DNA from: Pirellulales bacterium
Lineage (GTDB): Bacteria > Planctomycetota > Planctomycetia > Pirellulales > JADZDJ01
Assembly (NCBI GenBank): GCA_035499655.1
Contig: DATJYL010000182.1
Span: 1-35,947, forward strand
Direction: 5' to 3'
DNA: 35,947 bases
This document shows, piece by piece, positions 1 through 8,235 of the stretch. The first letter of the stretch is position 1, and every line of letters starts with the position of its first letter. Position numbers and translations under genes: made by a program. Below the pieces are notes generated by a model. That model saw only the letters and a program-made list of their open reading frames with translations, was not told where the DNA came from and ran no database searches.

Positions 1-3000
1 CTGCTGATTGGTCTTCTTACCGGCCTGATCGGTCGACCGGCACGGGCCCAACAGCCGGGGCAAATTCAAATTGTGCCGGGCGGAGGCATTGTCCAGTTCG
101 GCGGCGGATTTCGGCGCTTCCCGGGACAAGGCCAAGATTCTGACGACACGCCCGAGGGCGTGTTCTTGCCCGTCGACCGCGATACCACCCGGCAATGGGA
201 AAAAGCCAAATCGCTTTTGGACGACGGCCATTATGCAGACGCCGTCATGCTGTTAGATGAAATTCTGCAGCGGGGCGAGGATTACTTCTCCAAATCGGAC
301 GCGGACAAGCCCAACTATCAAAGTTTGAAGACCGAAGCGCAGCGGCTGATCGGCAACATGCCAGCCGAAGGACGAGAAGCGTACGAGTTGCAATTCGGCG
401 CCCACGCTCAACAGATGCTCGATGCGGCGACGGCGGCGGGCGATATTGCCGGATTGGAAGAGATTGCGCGGCGCTATTTTCATACGAAGGCCGGCTACCA
501 GGCGACGCTGCTGTTGGGCCGGCATCATTTAGATCACGATCGGCCATTGGCGGCGGCGTTGTGCTTCCAACGGTTGCTGGATGCGCCGAATGCGGCTGCC
601 ACGTTTGAGCCTACGTTGTCTGTGTTATTGGCCACAAGTTGGCAGCGGGGCGGTGTGCCCGATCGAGCCCAAGAAGTGCTGCTGTCGTTAAAAAAGAAAA
701 GTCCCAACGCGGAGCTGCGTGTCGCCGGCAAAACAGTGGCGTTGTTTTCCGACGACAAGCAAGCGCTGGCATGGTTGGAATCGACCACCGGCAAACCGCA
801 AAAAATGTCCCCGGAACAATTGCAGCAATGGGCGTTGGTCGGCGGCAATCCGGCGCGGAATGCAGCAAGCATGGGAGGCATTCCGCTGTTGAGCCCGCTG
901 TGGCGCGTTTCGACGACGAATCATCCGACGCTGGAAAAATCGTTGGCGGGCATCCGGCAGCAATACGTGGACCAAGGCGTGGCCGCGATTCCTTCGATGC
1001 AACCGTTGGCCGTGGGCAATTTGGTGCTGATGCGCACCGCGCGCGATATGCTGGCCGTGGACTTTGACAGCGGCAAACGATTGTGGCCAATTCGCTCCGG
1101 CAGCGACACGTCGCTGGAGCAGATGCTGAATTCGTCGACGTCGTCGGGTTCTTCGGGCACAAACACGATTGATCCGCAGCACAACCCGGGCTTGATCGAA
1201 CGGTTTTGGGAAGACGCCACGTTCGGCACGCTTTCTTGCGACGGCCAGCAGGTGTATTTGATCGACGACTTGGATGTCAGCAGCGTATCGCCCGCCGATG
1301 CGGGCAATGGCCCAATCATGTTCAACGGCCGGATGCGCATTAACGGCGGGGGGGCCATTATTATCCGTGGCCCGATCGGCGCGGATGGGCAAATGCTGAT
1401 TCCCAAGCGCTACAACAAGCTGACCGCGCACGAATTGCGAACTCAAGGAAAGTTGAAGTGGGAAGTCGGCGGGCAAACCGGCGAAGACGAGCCGCAATTA
1501 GCGGGCGCGTTTTTTCTAGGGCCGCCGCTGCCGTTGGAAGGTAAGTTGTACGTACTGGCGGAAATGAAATCGAGCGAAATTAAACTGTGCGTGCTGGATG
1601 CGAAAACGGGCCGGTTGGATTGGTCGCAGCAAGTGGCCATCGTGGAGCAAAACATACAGCAAGATCCGTTGCGCAGGCTGGCCGGTTGCAGTCCGAGTTA
1701 TGCCGACGGGGTGTTGGTGTGTCCTACAACGGCCGGGGCCGTGGTGGCGGTGGATATCGCCAATCGCACACTGCTGTGGGGCTACCAGTATCAACGCGAC
1801 GGCAGCGTGCTGCCGCCGGGGGCCATGGTGTTACGCGGCGGCGGCGGGATGTGGACGCCCGCCATGATGCAGACGAATCCTGCGGAACGTTGGCTCGATT
1901 CCACCGTCACCCTTGCCGACCGATATACACTGGTGACGCCGCTGGAATCGAACGAATTGCATTGCCTTAATTTGATCGACGGCAAACTGCTCTGGAAACA
2001 ACCGCGCGGCGAGAATTTATACGTCGGCGGAGTGCATCGCGGAACGGCGGTGCTCGTGGGACGGCATCAAATCAGCCTGCTGACGTTGGCGGACGAAAGA
2101 TCGGCGGTGAAGACCAAAACGGTGGAGTTGCCGGCGGGCGCCATGCCCAGCGGCCGAGGATTCCTCAGCGGGGACGATTATTTTCTGCCGTTAACTTCGG
2201 CCGAAGTGGCACAGATCGATTTGAACTCCGGAAAAATTGTGGCCGAGGCAAAATCTCGCAAGGGGAGCATTCCCGGAAACTTGGTTTGCTACCAGGGGGA
2301 AATCATTTCGCAGGGGATCGATTACGTGGAAAGCTTTTTCCAGCGGCAGCCCTTGCAGGAACGGATCGCGAAAACGCTGGAAGAAAAGCCGAACGATCCC
2401 TGGGCTTTGGCGCACCGGGGTGAAATTGAATTAGAGGCCAGTGAGTTGGATTCGGCCATTGCCGATTTGCGCCGCGCTTACCAATCTGATCCCGATCCGT
2501 TAAACCGTGAATTGCTGTTTGAAGCGCTCTTGAACGGACTGACGAAAGATTTCAACCAACATCACGAGGACTTGCCCGAACTGGAGCAACTGGTTCGCGA
2601 TGATCGGGAGCGGGGAATGTACTTGCGCGCGCGGGCGGCGGGTTTGCAACAAACCGGCGATATTTCCGGCGCACTGGATGCGTATCTGAAACTAGCTGCT
2701 TTGGAACCGCACGACGATGAACTGGAAGACCTGGACACGAAACTTTCGGTCTACCGTCCGCGTTGGGTGCAAGCGCAGCTCCACGAATTGTTGAGCGGCG
2801 TGAAGCCGGAAAATCGTGCTGCAATTGATGAAATTTTGCAGCGGCAATTAGATGTGGCGGTGGCCAGCACCGATACGAAAGCATTGAGTGCATTTGTGGA
2901 TTGTTTTGGCAATCATCCCTTGGCCGACCGGGCGAGGGAGCTGTTGGTCGATAGGCTAACCGGGGCCGATACCCTGCTGGAACGCGAGCAATTACTGCTG

Positions 3001-4794
3001 GCGCTTGAGGTCTCTGCTTCGACCGTGCAGCGCAGCACCGCCATGTTCAAGTTGGCAAGCCTGCTGCGCGACGCCGGCCAGTGGGATGCGGCCCTGGCAC
3101 AATGCCGCCGTTTGGAAGCGCAAGCAGGCGATCAGCCGGTATCGGAAGGCAAAAACGTAAAGCAGCTCCTCGCCAGCCTGCCGGAAAATTCCCCGATCCG
3201 ACGGGTTGCGGCCCAAGACCGCTCCTGGCCCGAGGGAGAGGTCAAAGTCGAAAAGTCCGATGCCGTCGCGAAACCTCAGATGCCGGTTTTCAATACCGAA
3301 ATCCAGGGCACGCGGGAGCCGTTTTTCTCCAATGTTTTGCTGGGCCGAGATCTGCAACACCAGGAGATCGTGGGGGTGGACGGCTTGGGAAAAAATTTGT
3401 TCCAAATTTCGCTCGCCGACCCGAATCGGATGAGCATGTATCGATCCAATGCCATCAACGATTACGCCTTTGTGCAAGGGCATATTTTGATCGTCTGCAC
3501 GGGTTATCAAGTCGTGGGCTTAGATACGCTGCAGACCAGGGGCCCCTCCAACCCAGTGCTGTGGACGAAAGATCTGTGCGATTTGTCGATGGCCAACGGC
3601 AATTTTCAACCCCCGGTGCGGCAACCCATGCCCTGGGGCGGCGTGCGGCGGCTCCCAAATCAACAGAGCCAATTCGGTGACGTCGCTTTGTGCGGTCAAC
3701 ACACGCTGTGCTTTCAACATGGCCGCGATGTCACGGCGATTGATCCGCTAACCGGTCAGGTGCAATGGGTGCGTCACGGCGTGGAAATTGGCTGCGATTT
3801 ATTTGGGGACGAGGAAATGATTGTTCTGGCGCCCGCCAACGGTAAACCCGCCTTGGTCTTACGCACCGCCGATGGCCAACTGTTGGGCGAACGGACCCTT
3901 CCGGCGACGTTCGATAAGCGTTGGACCAGTTACGGCCATTGTTTGCTCGTTTTTCGTGACCATAACGACGGCAACAAAGTGACGCTGGCCATGTTTGACC
4001 CGTGGACCCAGCACGATGTGTGGAGCGAAACATTTTCCGGTTGGAACAACGGCGGAAATTCCGGATTGAAGTGCACGACCGTCGACGGCGAAACCGTCGC
4101 GCTAATGCAATCCGACGGCCGCTTCGTGGTATTGAATTTGGCCGACGGCCGCAAACTCATCGACCAGCAATTGGAAGCGGAGCAAAATCAGCACAGCCAG
4201 CTGCAAAGCATTTTTGTGCTTAGCTCTTCGCAGCAGGTCATCCTCATCGCCAATCGTCCTGCACCCCCAATGGCTATGCCCACGGAACGCAGTATTGGCG
4301 AACCGCGCAATCTGGCGGTGAACGTGGTGCCCGTAAACTCGCAAATGGGAGAAACCATTACCAGCCAGTTGCCTCTTAGCGGCCACGTATACGCTTTCGA
4401 CCGTGCCACCGGAAAACCGCAATGGACGACTCCCGCTTATGTAGATCAACAATGTTTATTGTTAGGTCAACCCGACGAATTGCCTGTGTTGACCTTCGTT
4501 CGCAATATCTCAACCATCGCCATGAATCGCAATTCGCAGCCCATGCGGGGCTCGGTCTTGTGCTTGGACAAGCGAAACGGCCGGTTGGTGTATGCCAATG
4601 ACGATTTGCCGTTTATCAACAATTTTGAAATATCCGGAAAATTGGACGACAAGACCGTCACGCTGAGCTTGAACAACCAACCCACGTCAACGGCGGTGAC
4701 GCTAAAGTTTACCGACGCGCCGGTCGCGCCCGAGCCGCCTTACCAAGCCGGTGCGTTTGAAAAGGCCGCCTCGGCGAGCGAACCAAAAGAATGA
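1..4794 (+). CDS. Exported PQQ-like beta-propeller / TPR protein (5' truncated)
   Basis: The reading frame is open from base 1. The first 16 residues are hydrophobic and end in a signal-peptidase-like A-R-A before QQPG, so the true start lies just upstream of the window; the GTG at 73 is a poor start because it would drop the signal peptide. 1597 residues are visible. TPR-like helices lie near residues 60-220. PQQ/WD-like blades of the form 'D-x-x-[ST/N]-G-x-x-x-W' occur near 351, 531, 582 and 654. A second helical TPR stretch covers about 790-1100. More blades lie near 1244, 1463 and 1521. The order is therefore TPR, propeller, TPR, propeller. Such proteins are common in planctomycetes and are thought to be periplasmic scaffolds; no enzymatic residues are evident. 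It leads the MoxR/VWA array. The architecture is clear, the function is not. Confidence 0.85.
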   Translation: MLIGLLTGLIGRPARAQQPGQIQIVPGGGIVQFGGGFRRFPGQGQDSDDTPEGVFLPVDRDTTRQWEKAKSLLDDGHYADAVMLLDEILQRGEDYFSKSDADKPNYQSLKTEAQRLIGNMPAEGREAYELQFGAHAQQMLDAATAAGDIAGLEEIARRYFHTKAGYQATLLLGRHHLDHDRPLAAALCFQRLLDAPNAAATFEPTLSVLLATSWQRGGVPDRAQEVLLSLKKKSPNAELRVAGKTVALFSDDKQALAWLESTTGKPQKMSPEQLQQWALVGGNPARNAASMGGIPLLSPLWRVSTTNHPTLEKSLAGIRQQYVDQGVAAIPSMQPLAVGNLVLMRTARDMLAVDFDSGKRLWPIRSGSDTSLEQMLNSSTSSGSSGTNTIDPQHNPGLIERFWEDATFGTLSCDGQQVYLIDDLDVSSVSPADAGNGPIMFNGRMRINGGGAIIIRGPIGADGQMLIPKRYNKLTAHELRTQGKLKWEVGGQTGEDEPQLAGAFFLGPPLPLEGKLYVLAEMKSSEIKLCVLDAKTGRLDWSQQVAIVEQNIQQDPLRRLAGCSPSYADGVLVCPTTAGAVVAVDIANRTLLWGYQYQRDGSVLPPGAMVLRGGGGMWTPAMMQTNPAERWLDSTVTLADRYTLVTPLESNELHCLNLIDGKLLWKQPRGENLYVGGVHRGTAVLVGRHQISLLTLADERSAVKTKTVELPAGAMPSGRGFLSGDDYFLPLTSAEVAQIDLNSGKIVAEAKSRKGSIPGNLVCYQGEIISQGIDYVESFFQRQPLQERIAKTLEEKPNDPWALAHRGEIELEASELDSAIADLRRAYQSDPDPLNRELLFEALLNGLTKDFNQHHEDLPELEQLVRDDRERGMYLRARAAGLQQTGDISGALDAYLKLAALEPHDDELEDLDTKLSVYRPRWVQAQLHELLSGVKPENRAAIDEILQRQLDVAVASTDTKALSAFVDCFGNHPLADRARELLVDRLTGADTLLEREQLLLALEVSASTVQRSTAMFKLASLLRDAGQWDAALAQCRRLEAQAGDQPVSEGKNVKQLLASLPENSPIRRVAAQDRSWPEGEVKVEKSDAVAKPQMPVFNTEIQGTREPFFSNVLLGRDLQHQEIVGVDGLGKNLFQISLADPNRMSMYRSNAINDYAFVQGHILIVCTGYQVVGLDTLQTRGPSNPVLWTKDLCDLSMANGNFQPPVRQPMPWGGVRRLPNQQSQFGDVALCGQHTLCFQHGRDVTAIDPLTGQVQWVRHGVEIGCDLFGDEEMIVLAPANGKPALVLRTADGQLLGERTLPATFDKRWTSYGHCLLVFRDHNDGNKVTLAMFDPWTQHDVWSETFSGWNNGGNSGLKCTTVDGETVALMQSDGRFVVLNLADGRKLIDQQLEAEQNQHSQLQSIFVLSSSQQVILIANRPAPPMAMPTERSIGEPRNLAVNVVPVNSQMGETITSQLPLSGHVYAFDRATGKPQWTTPAYVDQQCLLLGQPDELPVLTFVRNISTIAMNRNSQPMRGSVLCLDKRNGRLVYANDDLPFINNFEISGKLDDKTVTLSLNNQPTSTAVTLKFTDAPVAPEPPYQAGAFEKAASASEPKE

Positions 4795-4800
4795 CAACCT

Positions 4801-4890
4801 CCAATCCCAATTTTCCGTACTCTTGTTCCGCTTTCCGCCGTTTCCTGCCTGCTCCTTCCTGATTCCCGCTTCGTGATTCCAGATTCCTCC
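4801..4890. repeat. Pyrimidine-rich junction sequence with direct GATTCC repeats
   Basis: The 110-base gap between the first two genes is strongly pyrimidine-rich on the plus strand. It carries the word GATTCC three times, at 4861-4866, 4875-4880 and 4882-4887. It looks like degenerate dispersed-repeat DNA rather than a promoter; no convincing -10/-35 pair is visible. Confidence 0.35.
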
Positions 4891-4904
4891 GTAATGTTTG
4901 ACCC

Positions 4905-5999
4905 GTGAAACGTTTCGCCATGCCTCAGCAATTGCGATGGCTGTTTGTTATGCCGCCGGCTCGCAGCGCATCGCTGTGTTGTGCTGCTTTGCTGTGTTGC
5001 ACTACATTACTGCGTAACGCTGAAGCTCAGGGCGCGGACAAAAGAGACCCGCGCGTGCAGCGGTGCATTGACCGCGGGTTGGAGTGGGTGGCCAACACGC
5101 AATCGCGCGTGGGAAGCTGGAGCGCCAAAGACGGCATGTACCCCACGGCCATGACGGCTCTGGCGGGCATCGCGCTATTGCAGGAGGGATCAACCACGAC
5201 GCAAGGCAAGTACGCTCCGAATATCCGCCGCGCCGTCGATTATTTGTGCAGCCGCAGCCGCACCAACGGATTAATCGGCGATCCCACGCGCGACGATCGC
5301 TACACCTACGGTCACGGTTATTCCATGCTGTTTCTTTCCCAGGTCTTGGGAGAAGAAGAAGACGAAGCCCGCCGCAAGGATTTGATTCGGGTGTTGACCA
5401 ATGCGGTGGAGTTTTGCGGCCGAGCCCAAACCGACGACGGCGGCTGGGGCTATGTCAGCGCCAAAGACGGCGGCGGATACGACGAAGGCTCCACCACCAT
5501 CACGCAAGTGCAAGGACTGCGGGGGTGCCGCAACGCCGGCATCACCGTGCCCAAGGAAATTATCGACAAAGCCATTGCATACATCCACAAATGCACGCTG
5601 GAAGACGGTGCCGTACAGTACAGTTCCAAAGGGGGCGGCCCGCGGCCGGCAATCACGGCCGCCGCCATTGCCTGCCTGTACAATGCGGGCGATTACGACG
5701 ACCAATTCGTTCCCAAAATGATGAAATATGCTGAAGACAATTTGAAAAGCCTCTCCAACCAAAGCTTCGGACACTGGCATTATGCACATTACTACTACTC
5801 CCAGGTCATGTACCGCGAAGGGGGCGAGAAGTGGGAAAAATATCGCGACGATATGTACACTCGACTGTTGAACGAAGCAACCGACGACGGCACGGGAACG
5901 TATTGGACCCAGGGTTATGTCGGCCCGATTTATACCACCGCGGTGAACCTGACGATTTTGCAACTCGACAACAATATTCTGCCCATCTACCAACGCTGA
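4905..5999 (+). CDS. Exported squalene-cyclase/prenyltransferase-fold (alpha/alpha-toroid) repeat protein
   Basis: 364 residues from a GTG start; ATG at 4920 is an alternative in frame. The N-terminus has a hydrophobic stretch, '[13 protein letters not shown]', ending in A-E-A before QG, which suggests secretion. The rest contains repeats typical of the prenyltransferase/squalene oxidase fold: repeated 'DGGWGY'-like and 'TAxxxxALxxxG'-like helical hairpins, for example 'QTDDGGWGY' near residues 178-186. The acidic DxDD motif of true squalene-hopene cyclases is absent, and an exported protein is unlikely to cyclise membrane triterpenes. It is more likely a binding or structural toroid. Proteins of this kind are often found immediately before MoxR in planctomycetes, as here. 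Several cysteines are spread through the toroid. Confidence 0.8.
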   Translation: MKRFAMPQQLRWLFVMPPARSASLCCAALLCCTTLLRNAEAQGADKRDPRVQRCIDRGLEWVANTQSRVGSWSAKDGMYPTAMTALAGIALLQEGSTTTQGKYAPNIRRAVDYLCSRSRTNGLIGDPTRDDRYTYGHGYSMLFLSQVLGEEEDEARRKDLIRVLTNAVEFCGRAQTDDGGWGYVSAKDGGGYDEGSTTITQVQGLRGCRNAGITVPKEIIDKAIAYIHKCTLEDGAVQYSSKGGGPRPAITAAAIACLYNAGDYDDQFVPKMMKYAEDNLKSLSNQSFGHWHYAHYYYSQVMYREGGEKWEKYRDDMYTRLLNEATDDGTGTYWTQGYVGPIYTTAVNLTILQLDNNILPIYQR

Positions 6000-6048
6000 A
6001 TGCAACGACTCACCCTTGACGGTTAATGGCGAAATTCGAATGACGAAT

Positions 6049-6062
6049 CCCGGCGCGCCGGG
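6049..6062. repeat. 14-bp perfect GC palindrome
   Basis: CCCGGCGCGCCGGG is its own reverse complement and sits 50 bases after the toroid gene stop, beside the larger inverted repeat at 6067-6140. It may be part of the same dispersed element. Confidence 0.4.
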
Positions 6063-6066
6063 AGTA

Positions 6067-6140
6067 AATGACCAATGGCCAAATCTCAATGACCAAGAGA
6101 CGCTAAAGCATTGGTCATTGGTGCCTGGAAATTGGTCATT
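6067..6140. repeat. Imperfect 30-bp inverted repeat with AATGACCAA / TTGGTCATT words
   Basis: The left arm at 6067-6096 and the right arm at 6111-6140 pair at 23 of 30 positions, including 10 bp at each end, around a 14-base loop. Each arm contains the core word twice, so it is also internally repetitive. It fills the gap before moxR. It could form a stable hairpin in mRNA but lacks a U-tract, so a dispersed repeat element is more likely than an intrinsic terminator. Confidence 0.65.
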
Positions 6141-6183
6141 AAATTTTGATCTGTTCTTGCTTTGCCCTCCAAGGAACTACTCC

Positions 6184-7236
6184 ATGCCCGATAGCACACT
6201 CGCGCACGATTCGCCCGCCATACGCAAATTGAACGACGCCCGGGAAAAAATCATCCAGCAACTTTCACAAGTCATCGTCGGCCAAAACCAGGTGATTGAA
6301 GAACTGTTGATTTCGCTGTTCGCGCGCAGCCATTGCCTCTTGGAAGGGGTGCCGGGCCTGGCCAAAACACTGATGATTAGCACGCTGGCCCGGGCGCTTA
6401 ATTTATCGTTCAGCCGCATTCAATTCACGCCCGACCTGATGCCCGCCGACATCACGGGCACCGAAATCATCGAGGAGAACCGGAGCACCGGAAGCCGGGA
6501 ATTCCGCTTTTTGGAAGGGCCGCTGTTTGCCAACGTGATTTTGGCGGATGAAATCAATCGCACGCCGCCGAAAACGCAGGCGGCGCTGCTGGAGGCGATG
6601 CAGGAGCGGCAAGTCACCGTAGGGCGTGTGCGGCATCAATTGGCCGATCCGTTTTTCGTGCTGGCGACGCAAAATCCCATTGAGCAGGAAGGGACGTACC
6701 CGTTGCCGGAAGCGCAGCAAGATCGGTTCATGTTCAAAATTTTCATCGATTATCCGAACTTCGACGAAGAGTTTGAAATTGCCCGCCGCACGACGACAAG
6801 CATGTTCGACCACGTGACGCCGGTGCTGGCGGCCGACGAAATCATCGAGCTGCAACGGCTGGTGCGCGAAGTGCCCGTGACCGACCACGTCATTCGCTAC
6901 ACGCTGTCGCTGGTGCGGCAAACCCGGGTGGGCGAGCCGGGCGTGCCCGATTTTGTCAACGACCAAATTTCCTGGGGGGCCGGCCCGCGGGCGGTGCAGT
7001 TTTTAATTTTGGGCGGCAAAGCCCGCGCGCTGTTGCACGGTCGGACGCATGTTTCGACGGACGACATTCAGGCCCTGGCCAAGCCAGTGCTGCGGCATCG
7101 GATGGTCGTGAATTTTTCCGCCGAGAGCGAAGGAATTAACGCGGACCATGTTGTCGATCGCCTGGTCGAGACCACGCCCACCAAGGAAGGCGAGCTGACC
7201 AGCGATGCGCGGTTTCAAAAGATTTTTGCATCTTAA
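6184..7236 (+). CDS. MoxR family AAA+ ATPase
   Basis: 350 residues from ATG 6184, preceded by AAGGA at 6171-6175; in-frame codons upstream belong to repeat DNA. Walker A 'GVPGLAKT' lies at residues 55-62, Walker B 'ILADEI' at about 119-124, and sensor 1 'ATQNP' at about 161-165, followed by the family-typical '[16 protein letters not shown]'. The C-terminal helical lid is complete, so length and motifs match an active ATPase. MoxR proteins act as chaperone-like ATPases together with VWA proteins in maturation of envelope or metallo-enzyme complexes. The next three genes (DUF58, VWA, VWA) are the classical partners. A cytosolic location is expected. Confidence 0.95.
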   Translation: MPDSTLAHDSPAIRKLNDAREKIIQQLSQVIVGQNQVIEELLISLFARSHCLLEGVPGLAKTLMISTLARALNLSFSRIQFTPDLMPADITGTEIIEENRSTGSREFRFLEGPLFANVILADEINRTPPKTQAALLEAMQERQVTVGRVRHQLADPFFVLATQNPIEQEGTYPLPEAQQDRFMFKIFIDYPNFDEEFEIARRTTTSMFDHVTPVLAADEIIELQRLVREVPVTDHVIRYTLSLVRQTRVGEPGVPDFVNDQISWGAGPRAVQFLILGGKARALLHGRTHVSTDDIQALAKPVLRHRMVVNFSAESEGINADHVVDRLVETTPTKEGELTSDARFQKIFAS

Positions 7237-7251
7237 ATCCATCATTTTTAG

Positions 7252-7305
7252 GCCCAAGCCGACGCCTTTGGCGTCGATGATCGACCGCAAGCGGTCGGCT
7301 TGGGC
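7252..7305. repeat. Three-way-junction hairpin element between moxR and the DUF58 gene
   Basis: An outer stem (GCCCAAGCC at 7252-7260 with GGCTTGGGC at 7297-7305) encloses two small hairpins: GACGCC/GGCGTC (7261-7275) and CGACCG/CGGTCG (7282-7297, its last base shared with the outer arm). The element starts 15 bases after the moxR stop and ends 9 bases before the next ATG. It looks like a REP-type dispersed element. It could also affect mRNA stability or downstream translation. Confidence 0.7.
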
Positions 7306-7314
7306 GGTTCCCCC

Positions 7315-8223
7315 ATGGCCACCGTCGATAAAAAACGCTTTCTGCATCCGGAGGCCATCAAGCGCATTGCGCGGTTGGACCTGCGGGCACGGCATATTGT
7401 GGAAGGGTATTTATCGGGAATGCACCGCAGTCCGTACTTTGGGCAATCGGTGGAGTTTTTGCAGCATCGCGAATACAGCTACGGCGACGATTTGCGGCAC
7501 GTCGATTGGAAGGTGTGGGCCAAGCAAGACCGGCTGTACATCAAGCAGTACGAAGAGGAAACCAATCTGCGGGCAATGTTGCTGGTCGATGTGTCGCACA
7601 GCATGCAATATGGCAACGGCCCGTTGAACAAGTACGAGTACGCGTGCACGGCTGCGGTGAGCCTGGCGTATTTGCTGCTGCGGCAGCAAGACGCCGTGGG
7701 TTGCCTCGCATTTGACGAGGGGGTTCGCGCCACGGTGGGCATGCGCACCAAGCGCAGTCATTTAAACTCCATCATTCAATCGCTGGGAGTAAGCGTGCCG
7801 CAAAAGAAGACCGACCTGCAACAAATTCTGCGTCAGGCGGCCGAAAGTTTCCCGCACCGAGGGTTGATGATCATTCTGTCCGATTTGCTGGCCCCGCGCG
7901 CCGGCTTCATCAAGGGACTAAAGCTGCTGCGGCAGCGCGGACACGATGTGTTAATGCTGCACATCATGGACGACGACGAATTGGATTTTCCGTTTGCCGG
8001 TCCGACGCGCTTCGAAGGCTTGGAACTGCCGGAGAATTTGACGTGCAATCCGCGAGCCTTGCGCGACGGTTATTTGCAGGCCTTGAACGCTTATCTGGAA
8101 GAAGTCCGCCGCGCGTGCGCCCAAAACGAATGCGATTACAAGTTGATCCGCACCAGCGATCCGCTGGATGCGGTGTTGGCGCAATTCATCAGCAATCGGA
8201 TGGGAACGCAACGCCGAGGTTAA
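7315..8223 (+). CDS. DUF58 domain-containing protein (VWA-like, MoxR partner)
   Basis: 302 residues from ATG 7315; a TTG further upstream lies inside the hairpin element and is rejected. The DUF58 hallmark, 'YGDDLRHVDW' followed by 'KQYEEE', is at about residues 56-80. A VWA-like strand with 'LLVDVSHSM' follows near 90-98, giving a DxSxS-type metal site, and 'MIILSDLLAP' forms the later strand. No transmembrane helix is evident, in contrast to many longer DUF58 proteins, so it is probably cytosolic or peripheral. DUF58 proteins are encoded next to moxR in many bacteria and are thought to be bound or remodelled by it. The gap to the next gene is only 12 bases, consistent with one transcript. 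Confidence 0.93.
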   Translation: MATVDKKRFLHPEAIKRIARLDLRARHIVEGYLSGMHRSPYFGQSVEFLQHREYSYGDDLRHVDWKVWAKQDRLYIKQYEEETNLRAMLLVDVSHSMQYGNGPLNKYEYACTAAVSLAYLLLRQQDAVGCLAFDEGVRATVGMRTKRSHLNSIIQSLGVSVPQKKTDLQQILRQAAESFPHRGLMIILSDLLAPRAGFIKGLKLLRQRGHDVLMLHIMDDDELDFPFAGPTRFEGLELPENLTCNPRALRDGYLQALNAYLEEVRRACAQNECDYKLIRTSDPLDAVLAQFISNRMGTQRRG

Positions 8224-8235
8224 ACGCACTGTTTT

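Noticed and set aside
73-75. GTG at 73 as the true start of the first gene
   Set aside because: The frame is open to base 1, and the 24 codons before it encode the end of a signal peptide with a cleavage-like site.
4905-5999. Squalene-hopene cyclase for hopanoid synthesis
   Set aside because: The protein is too short, has a signal peptide and lacks DxDD, and no other hopanoid genes are nearby.
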